DNA of 64,000 nt from NCBI RefSeq assembly GCF_964030935.1, contig NZ_OZ034990.1, positions 1,180,001-1,244,000 of the forward strand, read 5' to 3'. Source of the DNA: Rickettsiella endosymbiont of Aleochara curtula (GTDB lineage Bacteria > Pseudomonadota > Gammaproteobacteria > Diplorickettsiales > Diplorickettsiaceae). The translations under genes and the position numbers were made by a program. This document shows positions 34,674 through 44,506 of the stretch, in pieces. The notes under the pieces are model-generated. The model ran no database searches. It saw only the letters and a list, made by a program, of their open reading frames with translations, and was not told the DNA's origin. Every line of letters begins with the position of its first letter. Positions within the stretch are counted from its first letter, which is position 1.

Positions 34674-35063
34674 TATTTAGTTATAAAGACCTCCTTGTCG
34701 ATTAAGTCGAGGCTAAATAAAATAACAGCAAAAAATAGTTACAATAAGCTAAAAAATCCGTCTCCAGCGTCGATCATCTACTATTTTACCTTCCAGCACG
34801 GTAGCATAAATTAGGTCTTATGCCTATCAGGCCATTTGACTACAAGCAGTATTGCTATAAATTTTAAGCTATTTGAAGAATTTTACTGCTAATCGAGGCT
34901 TTTTCTTAGCAAAAATCACTAATAATTTCAAAAAAGAGTGATTGACTAAACCAATTAAAGCTAGGAAAATTGGCCGCTAAACTGTCAGACGCTAGATTTA
35001 GTATAATATACGAACAAGTATCCTATTTACCTTTGATTTTGATGAGTAAAAGAAGATAAACAT
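34674..35063. other. divergent intergenic region before def
   Basis: No gene seen. TATAAT at 35002-35007 is the likely -10 of the def-fmt-rsmB operon, without an obvious -35. AAGGAGG for the opposite gene lies near 34690-34696. No repeat of the TIR family was found here. Confidence 0.4.
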
Positions 35064-35570
35064 ATGGCTATTCATCCTATTATCCAGCTTCCAGATGTAC
35101 GATTACGTGCGCCTACAGTCCCAGTTACTGTTTTTGATGAAAGTTTGCAACAGTTAATTGATGATATGTTTGAGACGATGTACGCTGCTAAAGGCATAGG
35201 CTTAGCTGCTCCACAAATTGCAATTAGCAAAAAATTAGCGGTTATTGATGTTTCTAATAATAAATCGAAAACCTGGTGTTTAATAAATCCAGTCATTGTT
35301 GAAAAAAAAGGTGAGGAATTAATGGAAGAAGGTTGTTTGTCAGTGCCAGGGGTTTATGATAAAGCGCCGCGGGCACTGTGGGTTAAATTACAAGCTTTAG
35401 ACCGGCATGGAAACCCTTATGAAATTGAAGCAGAAGATTTATTTGCGCATTGTATACAACATGAAGTAGACCATCTCAACGGTACGTTATTTTTAGATCA
35501 TTTATCTCCACTTAAACGTCAATTAGCGCGTAAAAAACTCGATAAAATCAAGAAAAGGAGTAAGTTTTGA
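35064..35570 (+). CDS. def: peptide deformylase
   Basis: Removes the formyl group from new proteins. The three active-site motifs are present: GIGLAAPQ, EGCLSVP and HEVDH (in QHEVDHLNGTLFLDHLS). 168 residues equals the E. coli length class. The stop overlaps the fmt start by four bases. First gene of the conserved def-fmt-rsmB operon. Confidence 0.97.
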   Translation: MAIHPIIQLPDVRLRAPTVPVTVFDESLQQLIDDMFETMYAAKGIGLAAPQIAISKKLAVIDVSNNKSKTWCLINPVIVEKKGEELMEEGCLSVPGVYDKAPRALWVKLQALDRHGNPYEIEAEDLFAHCIQHEVDHLNGTLFLDHLSPLKRQLARKKLDKIKKRSKF

Positions 35571-36514
35571 AACTGATTTTTGCAGGGACGCCTGAATTCG
35601 CTTTACCCAGCTTACAAGCTTTGCTAGGCTCTAACCATAAAATATGTGCGGTTTATACACAGCCTGATCGCCCAGCGGGAAGGGGTCGAAAATTATTAAT
35701 GAGTCCGGTTAAGAAGCTGGCATTAGAGAATAAACTTCTTGTTTACCAACCCGCCAGTTTGCGTGACGCCAGTGAACAAAAAAAACTAGCTGTCTTTCAC
35801 GCAGATTTAATGGTGGTAGTCGCCTATGGTCTTATTCTTCCACCGGCAGTATTAAGCATACCTCGTTTTGGTTGTATCAATGTTCACGCATCTTTATTAC
35901 CTCGCTGGCGAGGAGCTGCACCTATTCAACGAGCGATTTTAGAGGGTGATCAAGAAACCGGTGTGACCATTATGCATATGGATGAAGGTCTGGATACGGG
36001 TGAAATGATAAAGAAGTTTTCATGCACTATAGAACCGAATGATACAAATAAAACCTTACAAGATCGATTAGCTGATTTAGGCGCTCGGGCCTTACTAGAA
36101 AGTTTAAGTGACATTGAAAGCGGTTCCTATCGTTCAGAACCGCAGAACGAAAAGAACAGTACTTATGCAAAAAAAATTAATAAGTCGGAAGCAGAAATAG
36201 ACTGGGAGAAGTCCGCGGTTTACTTAGATAGAATGGTTCGTGCTTTTCATCCTAAACCAATTGCACGCGTGGTATTAGGAAAATCTATACTGCGTATTTG
36301 TAAAGCAGAAGTACTCGATGAAACCACTTCTGAAAAGCCGGGTTTAATCTTAAAAGCTGACCGCGAAGGTATAGATGTGGCCACAGGAAAGGGTGTTTTA
36401 CGTTTATTAGAAGTGCAATGGCCGGGAGGCAGATGCTTACCGATTTCAAGCTTTATCCATGGTAAATCGGAGTTATTCCATGTAGGAGCAATTTTAGATC
36501 GAATGTATGTCTAA
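35567..36514 (+). CDS. fmt: methionyl-tRNA formyltransferase
   Basis: Formylates initiator Met-tRNA. The N terminus LIFAGTPEFALPSLQAL, the folate-binding INVHASLLPRWRGAAPIQRA and the TGVTIMHMDEGLDTG segment are canonical. The start is TTG at 35567 because the conserved strand begins at once, leaving no room for another start. 315 residues is normal. It overlaps def by four and rsmB by eight bases. Confidence 0.96.
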   Translation: MKLIFAGTPEFALPSLQALLGSNHKICAVYTQPDRPAGRGRKLLMSPVKKLALENKLLVYQPASLRDASEQKKLAVFHADLMVVVAYGLILPPAVLSIPRFGCINVHASLLPRWRGAAPIQRAILEGDQETGVTIMHMDEGLDTGEMIKKFSCTIEPNDTNKTLQDRLADLGARALLESLSDIESGSYRSEPQNEKNSTYAKKINKSEAEIDWEKSAVYLDRMVRAFHPKPIARVVLGKSILRICKAEVLDETTSEKPGLILKADREGIDVATGKGVLRLLEVQWPGGRCLPISSFIHGKSELFHVGAILDRMYV

Positions 36515-37814
36515 CTCCCGGGCAATAGCCGCACAAATCATTTCTCGTGTTTTAAAAGAAAAAATATCGCTTAAGGATGCTTTAGCAGCTGGCGTAAATG
36601 TTAGCATTGAATCGCGCGATAGATCATTTATTCAAGAATTGTGTTATGGCGTAATACGTTGGTATGCGCCATTGAAACAGCTTTGTTCCTATTTATTAAA
36701 AAAACCGCTTAATGCCAACGACCAAGATGTTTATGCGTTATTGTTAATAGGTCTTTACCAGCTTAACTACTTAAGAACATCCCCGCATGCGGCCGTCCAT
36801 GAAACGGTTCAAGCCGCGAGAGAACTGCATAAGGTATGGGCAGTGCCATTAATTAATGGGGTATTACGCTCGTTTCAACGACAAAAAGATAGTTTATTAA
36901 AGAAATTACCTAGAGATAGTCATTTTGCACACCCTGATTGGCTAATAAAAAAGTTACAACAAGCATGGCCAAATGAATGGCAAGCAATTATAGCCGCCAA
37001 TAATCATTTACCCCCTATGAGTCTACGAGTTAATCTTTTGAAAATGACACGCAAGGATTACGCACAAAAGTTAAAAGATAACGGTATAACTGCAACTTTA
37101 AGCGAATTGAGTCAAGCAGGAATTGTACTTGATGAATCTTACCCAGTACTTAAACTACCAGGTTTTATGGGGGGAGAAGTTTCTATACAAGATACAGCGG
37201 CACAATTGGCTGCGTCCTTATTGATGTTAGAGCCTGGGCAGCGAGTATTGGATGCTTGTGCGGCGCCGGGAGGAAAAACCATGCACATTTTGGAAACACA
37301 GGCAGATTTAGTAAGTTGTGTAGCTGTGGACCACGATGCAATCCGCTTAAATAAGGTTGAGGATAATCTGAATCGTTTAAGATTGGCAGATACGAAAGTG
37401 CAGTTGCTCTGCGCAAAAGCAGAGGATCTCAAAAGCACTTGGAAAGAAGATTTATTTGATAGAATATTATTGGATACACCTTGTTCTGGGACCGGCGTTA
37501 TTCGTAAGCACCCGGATATTAAATTATTACGTCGAGAAGAAGACATTCCTAAATTAGCTGAGCAGCAATATCAATTGCTATCGAGTCTTTGGGGACTACT
37601 AAAGCCAAATGGTATCTTATTATATGTAACTTGTTCTGTATTGCCTGAGGAAAATAGCGAGGTTTTGCTAGGTTTTTTATCTCGCTACTTAGACGCAAAA
37701 GAAGAGCTTATCGACGAAAAATGGGGGATAGCTTGTCCAGTAGGGAGGCAAATTCTTCCCCAAATTCATGGACCTGATGGCTTTTATTATGCTAGGTTAC
37801 GCAAGAGAGCTTAG
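36507..37814 (+). CDS. rsmB: 16S rRNA m5C967 methyltransferase
   Basis: Methylates C967 of 16S rRNA. An N-terminal NusB-like domain (SRDRSFIQELCYGVIRWY) is followed by the methyltransferase with VLDACAAPGGKTMHILE (SAM site) and the catalytic Cys in LLDTPCSGTGVIRKHPDI. A second conserved Cys is in YVTCSVLPEEN. 435 residues matches E. coli RsmB. Last gene of the def-fmt-rsmB operon. Confidence 0.95.
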   Translation: MSNSRAIAAQIISRVLKEKISLKDALAAGVNVSIESRDRSFIQELCYGVIRWYAPLKQLCSYLLKKPLNANDQDVYALLLIGLYQLNYLRTSPHAAVHETVQAARELHKVWAVPLINGVLRSFQRQKDSLLKKLPRDSHFAHPDWLIKKLQQAWPNEWQAIIAANNHLPPMSLRVNLLKMTRKDYAQKLKDNGITATLSELSQAGIVLDESYPVLKLPGFMGGEVSIQDTAAQLAASLLMLEPGQRVLDACAAPGGKTMHILETQADLVSCVAVDHDAIRLNKVEDNLNRLRLADTKVQLLCAKAEDLKSTWKEDLFDRILLDTPCSGTGVIRKHPDIKLLRREEDIPKLAEQQYQLLSSLWGLLKPNGILLYVTCSVLPEENSEVLLGFLSRYLDAKEELIDEKWGIACPVGRQILPQIHGPDGFYYARLRKRA

Positions 37815-37845
37815 AGCCTCCATTCTAGAATAAGATGGGAAAATC

Positions 37846-38370
37846 ATGAAAACAATCTCGCTGTTTTTTTATTGTGTATTAATGATAAGCGCTTGGCTTG
37901 CTACGGCCAGCTGTGCATCTAATCAATCCTTGGATAAAGCTTCCGTTGAGAAAAAAACGGCAATGAGCACAAAGAAAAAAAAGGAGTTGCCACCCCCTGT
38001 CATACAAGTAATCCAAGCTGCTGATCGACTCAGAGTTATTGCCTATAGCGATGTTTGTTTTAGGCCAAATGGGAAATTAACGCCCAACTGCGCTCAGCAG
38101 CTTAGTTCAACCATAAAACTTATAAAGTCTTATGGGGATGGCCTCATTCAAGTAGTGGGGTATAGCGACGATCTTTATGATCCCCAAACCGCAACTGTTA
38201 TTACACAAGATCAAGCAGAAGTAATAACTAGTTTTTTATGGTCACATGGAATAGGTTCGCAACGTCTGCGCACAATTGGATACGGCAGACATGACTTTAT
38301 TGCGAGTAATCGAAACGTTAAAGCAAGTAGTTTTAATCGACGCGTGGAGATTATCCTGGTAAAAAATTAA
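37846..38370 (+). CDS. OmpA-domain lipoprotein
   Basis: 174 residues. A lipoprotein signal ends near ATASC. A Lys-rich linker (EKKTAMSTKKKKELPPP) leads to an OmpA-like C-terminal domain (FRPNGKLTPNC, then VVGYSDD and the closing RLRTIGYGRHDFI and FNRRVEI). The Asp of the peptidoglycan-binding pair is present (GYSDD), but the usual Arg appears to be Gln (TQDQAEVI). It starts 31 bases after rsmB. In Legionellales the type IVB secretion lipoprotein IcmN/DotK has this architecture and size, but no other dot/icm gene is near, so I leave it unnamed. Confidence 0.75.
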   Translation: MKTISLFFYCVLMISAWLATASCASNQSLDKASVEKKTAMSTKKKKELPPPVIQVIQAADRLRVIAYSDVCFRPNGKLTPNCAQQLSSTIKLIKSYGDGLIQVVGYSDDLYDPQTATVITQDQAEVITSFLWSHGIGSQRLRTIGYGRHDFIASNRNVKASSFNRRVEIILVKN

Positions 38371-38371
38371 T

Positions 38372-39271
38372 TTAATTTTTATTCAGTACCAAGCCGCTAC
38401 CCTCAGAGTATTTGTTTATAAAATTTATCGGAGTCGAATAATAAATCACGCTATTGTCCTGTGCAAACGCTCTCAGTGTATTTCTGGCATTAACGGTTGC
38501 TTGGGCGTGTTTTTCAGTTTTTACAAATCCTTGCTGGGCGCGCAGATGTTGGGCAAACAATCGAATATCTTGTGATAAATCGATATCTAAGGTTTTCACA
38601 GCTCCCGCTAAGCTAATTTTTCCCTTACCATTAGCCTCTATTCTTAAGTAAGGACTATTAACCCAATAAACCAGCAAATTTCCATTTCCGGTACAATTAA
38701 CCTTATTTAACGAAACGATGCCTTGAATCACAACATTATGAGAATTATGCGTTTCTATTTGTAGACTTGAGCTAAGTATATTATGAAATATTACACTTGC
38801 ATTACCATTACTATAAAGAGATTTTAGATTTAATTTGTTGGTGTAAAGATTAATTTGACCTGTACCTTGTGCGCGTAGAGTTAAGGACCCCGTTAGTCCC
38901 TTACCGAACAACGTAGCGTTACTATCAAACTGGATTTGTTTAATTTGCGCAGGAGATGTATTGACTCGAATCGTTAATCTTTCACCAGGCGCGGAGTTAA
39001 AAACTGATTTTGTGCCAAGATAGAGTATATGATTTTTTTGGTTGCATGTGACGGCAAAGACTCTTTTTGGATCGCCCAGAATTTGTAAGGAAGTACGGGT
39101 TTGGGTGGCATCGATATAAACATTAACCGGCCCCTGGATATTTAAACTATCGAAATTATTAATCGAGATATTCTTACTTATTATGGGTGTCCTATGAGGG
39201 GGTAATTGTGCGTGTCCAATTAGGCTAAAAAGGCACAGACTGATAAACAAACAATAGTCGATTATTTTCAT
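38372..39271 (-). CDS. exported GIN-domain (DUF2807) protein
   Basis: 299 residues with a signal peptide (YCLFISLCLFSLIGHAQ). The body is repetitive beta structure with many Asn, Ser and Gly turns (for example FDSLNIQGPVNVYIDA at the start of the domain), as in putative autotransporter-adhesin head GIN domains. It is probably periplasmic or surface-located. No transporter domain is present. It is convergent with the OmpA-domain gene, their stops one base apart. Function unknown even for the family. Confidence 0.72.
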   Translation of the reverse strand: MKIIDYCLFISLCLFSLIGHAQLPPHRTPIISKNISINNFDSLNIQGPVNVYIDATQTRTSLQILGDPKRVFAVTCNQKNHILYLGTKSVFNSAPGERLTIRVNTSPAQIKQIQFDSNATLFGKGLTGSLTLRAQGTGQINLYTNKLNLKSLYSNGNASVIFHNILSSSLQIETHNSHNVVIQGIVSLNKVNCTGNGNLLVYWVNSPYLRIEANGKGKISLAGAVKTLDIDLSQDIRLFAQHLRAQQGFVKTEKHAQATVNARNTLRAFAQDNSVIYYSTPINFINKYSEGSGLVLNKN

Positions 39272-39419
39272 GGGCTTATGCTCTTATTATTATTTTCATG
39301 GGATATTAACCTCGTCCGAGGCTATTTACCAGTAAAGATTAAGCATTTAAGCCATGTGGCATAGCCATCCAAGAAGAGAATCAGGCTTCTTTCTTGAAAA
39401 TCTTCATTGTGATAACGGT

Positions 39420-39449
39420 ACTTCAAGATGCCCGACCCCATCTTGAAGT
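39420..39449. repeat. perfect 11-bp inverted repeat before argS
   Basis: ACTTCAAGATG and CATCTTGAAGT flank the loop CCCGACCC. No T run follows on the plus strand, so it is not a typical terminator. It may be a REP-like element or a leader/operator hairpin. argS begins 90 bases downstream, after TATAAT at 39503-39508. Confidence 0.6.
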
Positions 39450-39538
39450 GTACAATGCACATATCAGCTTATTGGCTATATTTTTCCTAAAGCGTATTGC
39501 GCTATAATCTCGACCTTCTAACCTGTTAATTAATATTT

Positions 39539-41302
39539 ATGAAGCGCATAGTGCAACAAGAAATCAAACACGCTTTGTTAAGCATGGGCGAATTGTCCTT
39601 ACCTTCTTCGATGTCTATCCAAGTTGATTATGCGAGAGAAAAATCACATGGCGATTTTTCTAGTAATATTGCTTTAGTTCTTGCGAAGAAGTTACAGATA
39701 TCTCCCTTGCAATTAGCTGAAAAAATAAAATCGAATATAGATTGTTCCTCAGAAAACTCTAAACTAGAAAAAATTGAAATAGCAAAGCCAGGGTTTATTA
39801 ATTTCTTTTTAAAAAAATCTTTTTGGTTGCCAGTTATCGAAGAAATTTTAAACCAGACAGAACAATTTGGGGTTTCAAATTTAGGCAATAATGAGCCTGT
39901 TTTGGTTGAGTTTGTTTCGGCTAATCCCACAGGCCCTTTGCATGTAGGCCATGGTCGGGGGGCGGCATATGGTGATTCTTTAGTGAGATTATTGCGAGCG
40001 GTAGGCTATCAAGTTTGCGCAGAATATTATATCAACGATGCCGGAAGGCAAATGGATATTTTGGCAACTAGCGTTTGGTTGCGTTATTTAGAGATTTGCG
40101 GCGAAAAATTTATTTTCCCTAGCAATGCCTATCGAGGAAGCTATGTTTATAAGATTGCAGAACAAATTTTTTCAGAATATGAAAAGCATTTTTTCCAATC
40201 CGCTGAATTAGCATTTAAAGATGTTCCTTTTGACGAACCACAAGGCGGTAACAAGGAGCATCATATTGATGGTCTTATCGCCAAAGCTAAGAGTTTATTA
40301 GGTCCGGCTGAGTATGAAAAGATATTTGAGGCGGGCTTAAACTCTATTTTAATCGATATTAAAGAAGATCTGAGTGCATTTAGAGTAAATTTTGATGAAT
40401 GGTTTTCAGAAAACAGTTTGTTTAGGACCGAATTCGTCAATAAAACTATAAAGCGTTTAACAGAGAGTGGAAAAACCTATGCAGCTAATGGAGCTTTATG
40501 GTTTAAATCAACAGAATTTGGTGATGATAAAGATCGGGTATTGCTACGCGAAAATGGACAGCCCACCTACTTTGCGGCAGATGCTGCTTATCGGCTGTGT
40601 ATCTTAGAAAAACGCGGATTTAAAAAAATAATTAATGTATTGGGTTCAGATCATCATGGCTATGTGCCTCGAATCCGCGCGGTTATCCAAGCCTTAGGTT
40701 TCTCTGCGGATAGTTTAAAAGCCTTGTTAGTACAGTTTGCTATTCTTTATCGCGGGGATAAAAAACTTCAGATGTCGACTCGTAGCGGAGAGTTTATTAC
40801 TTTGCGAGAGCTCCGAGAAGAAGTAGGAACTGATGCGACGCGGTTTTTTTATGTACTCCGACGTGCAGATCAACATATGGATTTCGATCTAGAGCTTGCT
40901 AAGGAACAGTCGAACGCTAATCCTGTCTATTATGTACAATATGCTTATGCACGAATATGTAGTGTCATGCGTCAACTTACTGCAAAACAGCGGACATGGG
41001 ATAAATCCTCAGGGATAACCGCGCATAAAGAATTAAAGGAAGTGCAAGAACAAGATTTATTAGTTTTACTAAATCGTTATCCAGAAATATTAGAATTAGC
41101 AGCTATTTCTTACGAGCCGCATATCATTGCACACTATTTGAGAGATTTAGCGCAAGGCTTTCATGTTTATTATAATTCATTTGTTTTTCTGATAGAGGAT
41201 GATCATTTGCGAAATGCACGACTCAATTTAATTGTTGCAATTGCACAAGTAATTAAAAATGGCCTAAGCCTATTAGGTGTAGAGACTTTGGAAGTAATGT
41301 AA
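39539..41302 (+). CDS. argS: arginyl-tRNA synthetase
   Basis: Charges tRNA-Arg. The Add1 N-terminal domain contains YAREKSHGDFSSNIALVLA. The HIGH motif is in NPTGPLHVGHGRGAAYGDSL, and the KMSKS equivalent is KKLQMSTRSGEFITL. The DALR anticodon domain ends the protein. 587 residues is normal. Its stop overlaps the next start by one base (TAATG), starting the argS-SPOR-hslV-hslU-DUF971 series conserved in gammaproteobacteria. Confidence 0.96.
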   Translation: MKRIVQQEIKHALLSMGELSLPSSMSIQVDYAREKSHGDFSSNIALVLAKKLQISPLQLAEKIKSNIDCSSENSKLEKIEIAKPGFINFFLKKSFWLPVIEEILNQTEQFGVSNLGNNEPVLVEFVSANPTGPLHVGHGRGAAYGDSLVRLLRAVGYQVCAEYYINDAGRQMDILATSVWLRYLEICGEKFIFPSNAYRGSYVYKIAEQIFSEYEKHFFQSAELAFKDVPFDEPQGGNKEHHIDGLIAKAKSLLGPAEYEKIFEAGLNSILIDIKEDLSAFRVNFDEWFSENSLFRTEFVNKTIKRLTESGKTYAANGALWFKSTEFGDDKDRVLLRENGQPTYFAADAAYRLCILEKRGFKKIINVLGSDHHGYVPRIRAVIQALGFSADSLKALLVQFAILYRGDKKLQMSTRSGEFITLRELREEVGTDATRFFYVLRRADQHMDFDLELAKEQSNANPVYYVQYAYARICSVMRQLTAKQRTWDKSSGITAHKELKEVQEQDLLVLLNRYPEILELAAISYEPHIIAHYLRDLAQGFHVYYNSFVFLIEDDHLRNARLNLIVAIAQVIKNGLSLLGVETLEVM

Positions 41303-41976
41303 TGGCTAAAGATTATGCAAAGAAATATACAAAATATAAATATCTCACCCCTAGGCGTAAAAACCACCGTTATATTTGGGTGATGCTAGGAATTTCAGTC
41401 GCTTTATTTATTTTTGGTTTATTTTTTCTCAAATCTATTCATAAAGGAAAACCTATTCAGTCTGCCGAAAAGATAATAAATAAAAAGAATATCGAAGTAC
41501 CCGCACCTCAATCGCCAGAACCTAAATTTGATTTCTATAATATTCTGCCTCAGGAAAATTCGAATTTATCTTCACATGTTGATTCAGCGATGAAGGAAAT
41601 TGCTTTGTCCAATGATATGAGTACATCTATTCATCCTGCTTCTGGACATACACCCATAGATGCAATGTTAAGTCCGGCTCCAGAACAAGTAGCTATTGCT
41701 GAGGCTAAAAAACAGTTAGAAGAAGAAATGGGCCAATTTAATAATGAAGTTTATATGCTTGTGTTAGGCAATTTTACTGATCGAGCTCATGCAGAACAGT
41801 TGCAAGCTCAAGCCTTGCTGAAGGGATTTCCTGTGCAAAAAAAGGTTAATTTGGTTAATGGAAAGCCAATATATCAGATCGTCATGGGACCCTCAGACTT
41901 AAATAAGCTTAGTCAGGAAAAGAAACGATTAAATGCAGCCGGATTAGCAGCCAGTTTGATTAAAATTAACCCTTAA
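41302..41976 (+). CDS. SPOR-domain cell-division protein (FtsN-like)
   Basis: A 224-residue bitopic protein with a basic cytoplasmic tail (KKYTKYKYLTPRRKNHR), one membrane helix (about 28-47, WVMLGISVALFIFGLFFLKS), a Pro/Ser-rich periplasmic linker and a C-terminal SPOR domain (YMLVLGNFTDRAHAEQLQAQ, ending YQIVMGPSDL). SPOR domains bind denuded septal peptidoglycan. Position between argS and hslV is that of ftsN in many gammaproteobacteria, so an FtsN role is likely. Confidence 0.85.
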   Translation: MAKDYAKKYTKYKYLTPRRKNHRYIWVMLGISVALFIFGLFFLKSIHKGKPIQSAEKIINKKNIEVPAPQSPEPKFDFYNILPQENSNLSSHVDSAMKEIALSNDMSTSIHPASGHTPIDAMLSPAPEQVAIAEAKKQLEEEMGQFNNEVYMLVLGNFTDRAHAEQLQAQALLKGFPVQKKVNLVNGKPIYQIVMGPSDLNKLSQEKKRLNAAGLAASLIKINP

Positions 41977-42063
41977 CCGGGGGCGTGTATTATTTAGGGC
42001 CCTTGAAAATATTAAGTTAGCCACCATAGTGTTAGTTTAAAGTCCTATAATAAAGGGTGAATA

Positions 42064-42621
42064 GTGCAATCTTTACATGGTACAACAATATTATTAGTTC
42101 GGCGTAACGATAAAGTCGTCATCGGTGGAGATGGTCAGGTGACATTGGGCAATGCGATTGTTTTAAAGGGAAATGCACGCAAGGTCCGAAAATTAAAAAC
42201 TTATCAAGTATTAGTCGGATTTGCAGGCGCAACGGCTGATGCGTTTACATTAATAGAGCGCTTTGAAAACAAGCTAAAAGAATGTAATGGGCAACTAGAC
42301 CGAGCTTCAGTTGAACTTGCAAGGGATTGGCGTTCTGATCGAGTTTTAAGGCGTTTAGAAGCAATGCTTTTGGTTGCTGATAAACAAAAATCGTTTATGC
42401 TAAGTGGAAATGGTGATGTAATTGAGCCAGAACATGATTTAATTGCTATAGGCTCCGGCGGAGCTTATGCACAATCAGCGGCACTAGCATTATTTCAAAA
42501 TACTAAATTAAATGCCCGTAGTATCGTTGAGAAAAGTTTAATCATTGCAGCTGATATTTGTGTTTTCACGAATCATCAACGTACCATTGAAGAAATTGAT
42601 TCTGTGCACAATAAAAAATAG
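42064..42621 (+). CDS. hslV: HslV peptidase subunit
   Basis: Proteolytic subunit of the HslVU ATP-dependent protease. The catalytic Thr follows a short propeptide (MQSLHG, then [20 protein letters not shown]). [17 protein letters not shown] and [18 protein letters not shown] are typical. Start is GTG at 42064. 185 residues minus the six-residue propeptide matches the mature family length. hslU follows after 33 bases. Confidence 0.96.
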   Translation: MQSLHGTTILLVRRNDKVVIGGDGQVTLGNAIVLKGNARKVRKLKTYQVLVGFAGATADAFTLIERFENKLKECNGQLDRASVELARDWRSDRVLRRLEAMLLVADKQKSFMLSGNGDVIEPEHDLIAIGSGGAYAQSAALALFQNTKLNARSIVEKSLIIAADICVFTNHQRTIEEIDSVHNKK

Positions 42622-42654
42622 TAAACTAACTATAAACTAATTACTTATTTAATA

Positions 42655-44151
42655 ATGACAACTAATTCGTTCGATTTAATTGATATACCTACCGATGAAA
42701 CCACTCAAGTTTCTGAGCTAACTATGATGGATGCTAATTTTTCAGAAGAAATCACTAAGCAGTCTGACGATGGTTTTGAGGCATTATTGGTTGGCGTGGA
42801 CTATCTGACAAAAATTGATTTGACACCTAAGCAGATAGTCCATGAGCTCGATCGTTTTATTATTGGGCAAAATGAAGCTAAACGCGCTATTGCGATCGCT
42901 CTACGCAATCGTAAACGTCGTATGTTACTTGATCCTTTGTTAAGAGATGAGGTGACGCCCAAAAATATACTGATGATAGGCCCTTCTGGTGTGGGCAAAA
43001 CTGAGATTGGTCGTCGCGCGGCTAAAATCACAGGCTGTCCCTTTATAAAAATAGAAGCCACCAAATTTACTGAGGTAGGTTACATTGGGCGCGATGTAGA
43101 TTCTATACCTAGAGATTTGGTAGATTCCGCATTTAAATTTTTACGTGAAGAAGAGATTACTCGCCTTCAGCCTCAGGTTCTAGAGGCGGCGGAAAGCAAA
43201 ATTATTGATAGTTTTGTTCCTCATGCACGTCCCGCAAAAGGTGAAGAAGCAGATGAGCTGAAAAATAAAGAAAAATCCATAGCAAGAAATGTTTTTCGCA
43301 AGCAATTGCGAGCAGGACTCTTAGATGATAAAGAAATCGATGTGGAGGTAGCTGCATTACCAGCCGGGGTTGAGATCATGGGACCTCCCGGTATGGAAGA
43401 TATGACCAACCAGCTGCAAAATATGCTGCAAAATATTGGTACAGCGCGTACACGTACGCGTCGTATGAAAGTAAAAGATGCATTAGCGGTGATCCAAAAA
43501 GAAGAAGCAGGTAAATTACTTGATGAAGAAGATCTGAAGCGTAAAGCGATAGAGTGGGTAGAACAATACGGAATAGTATTCATCGATGAAATTGATAAGG
43601 TATGTCGTCGAGGTGAAATGAGCGGTGCAGACGTTTCTCGTGAAGGAGTACAACGAGATTTGTTACCTTTAATCGAGGGTTGTACTGTTTCAACAAAATA
43701 TGGCATGGTCCGAACCGATCATATCTTGTTTATTGCAGCCGGCGCATTTCATTTATCAAAACCATCCGATTTAGTTCCTGAATTACAAGGTCGTTTGCCC
43801 ATTCGAGTTGAACTAAAAGCATTAACGGCGAAAGATTTTGAACGTATTTTAGTGGAACCGCAAGCATCTTTAATCGTGCAATATCAGGCCTTATTGGGGA
43901 CTGAAGAACTAGAATTAAATTTCGATAAGCTTGCCATACAACGTATTGCTGAAATTGCCTATGATCTCAATGAAAAGACTGAGAATATTGGCGCCCGTCG
44001 TTTATATACGGTGATGGAACGATTATTGGAAGAAATATCTTTTGAAGCGACAGATTATACGGATAAAAAGGTAAATATTGATATTAATTATGTAGATAAA
44101 CATCTAACCCCCTTAGCGCAAGATCAAGATACCAGTCATTTTATTTTATAA
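42655..44151 (+). CDS. hslU: HslU ATPase subunit with an N-terminal extension
   Basis: AAA+ unfoldase that feeds HslV. Walker A is [15 protein letters not shown] and Walker [11 protein letters not shown]; the [16 protein letters not shown] pore-loop region is present. At 498 residues it is about 55 longer than E. coli HslU. The usual start region ([20 protein letters not shown]) is preceded by an acidic lead (residues 1-57, with [13 protein letters not shown]). No better start with a ribosome site lies nearer, so the extension appears genuine. It ends one base before the DUF971 gene. Confidence 0.95.
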   Translation: MTTNSFDLIDIPTDETTQVSELTMMDANFSEEITKQSDDGFEALLVGVDYLTKIDLTPKQIVHELDRFIIGQNEAKRAIAIALRNRKRRMLLDPLLRDEVTPKNILMIGPSGVGKTEIGRRAAKITGCPFIKIEATKFTEVGYIGRDVDSIPRDLVDSAFKFLREEEITRLQPQVLEAAESKIIDSFVPHARPAKGEEADELKNKEKSIARNVFRKQLRAGLLDDKEIDVEVAALPAGVEIMGPPGMEDMTNQLQNMLQNIGTARTRTRRMKVKDALAVIQKEEAGKLLDEEDLKRKAIEWVEQYGIVFIDEIDKVCRRGEMSGADVSREGVQRDLLPLIEGCTVSTKYGMVRTDHILFIAAGAFHLSKPSDLVPELQGRLPIRVELKALTAKDFERILVEPQASLIVQYQALLGTEELELNFDKLAIQRIAEIAYDLNEKTENIGARRLYTVMERLLEEISFEATDYTDKKVNIDINYVDKHLTPLAQDQDTSHFIL

Positions 44152-44152
44152 C

Positions 44153-44506
44153 ATGCTTCCTACTCCTAGCGATATAAAACTTCTACAGAAAACCCGAATA
44201 TTAGAAATTCTGTTTGATAATGGTGAGAAATTTAGCCTGTCCTGTGAATACTTGAGAGTCTTTTCCCCTTCTGCAGAAGTTAAGGGACATGGACATGGCG
44301 AAGGAAAATTAGTTAGCGGCAAAAAAAATGTGAATATTATCAACATAGAATCAGTCGGTCATTACGCTATCAGATTGATCTTTGATGATAATCATCAGTC
44401 AGGAATCTATAGTTGGGAAACATTATATGACTTATCCAAGCACCATGCCGAATATTGGAGGCATTACCTACAACGCTTGGAATTAGCAGGCGTGAGTAGA
44501 GATTAG
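44153..44506 (+). CDS. DUF971 family protein
   Basis: A 117-residue protein of the DUF971 (gamma-butyrobetaine hydroxylase N-terminal-like) family. [20 protein letters not shown] and the following [19 protein letters not shown] are the family pattern. The end reads [20 protein letters not shown]. It follows hslU by one base, the standard place. Function unknown; related domains bind metal or Fe-S clusters, but no such ligand set is evident here. It overlaps the convergent tyrS by four bases. Confidence 0.85.
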   Translation: MLPTPSDIKLLQKTRILEILFDNGEKFSLSCEYLRVFSPSAEVKGHGHGEGKLVSGKKNVNIINIESVGHYAIRLIFDDNHQSGIYSWETLYDLSKHHAEYWRHYLQRLELAGVSRD

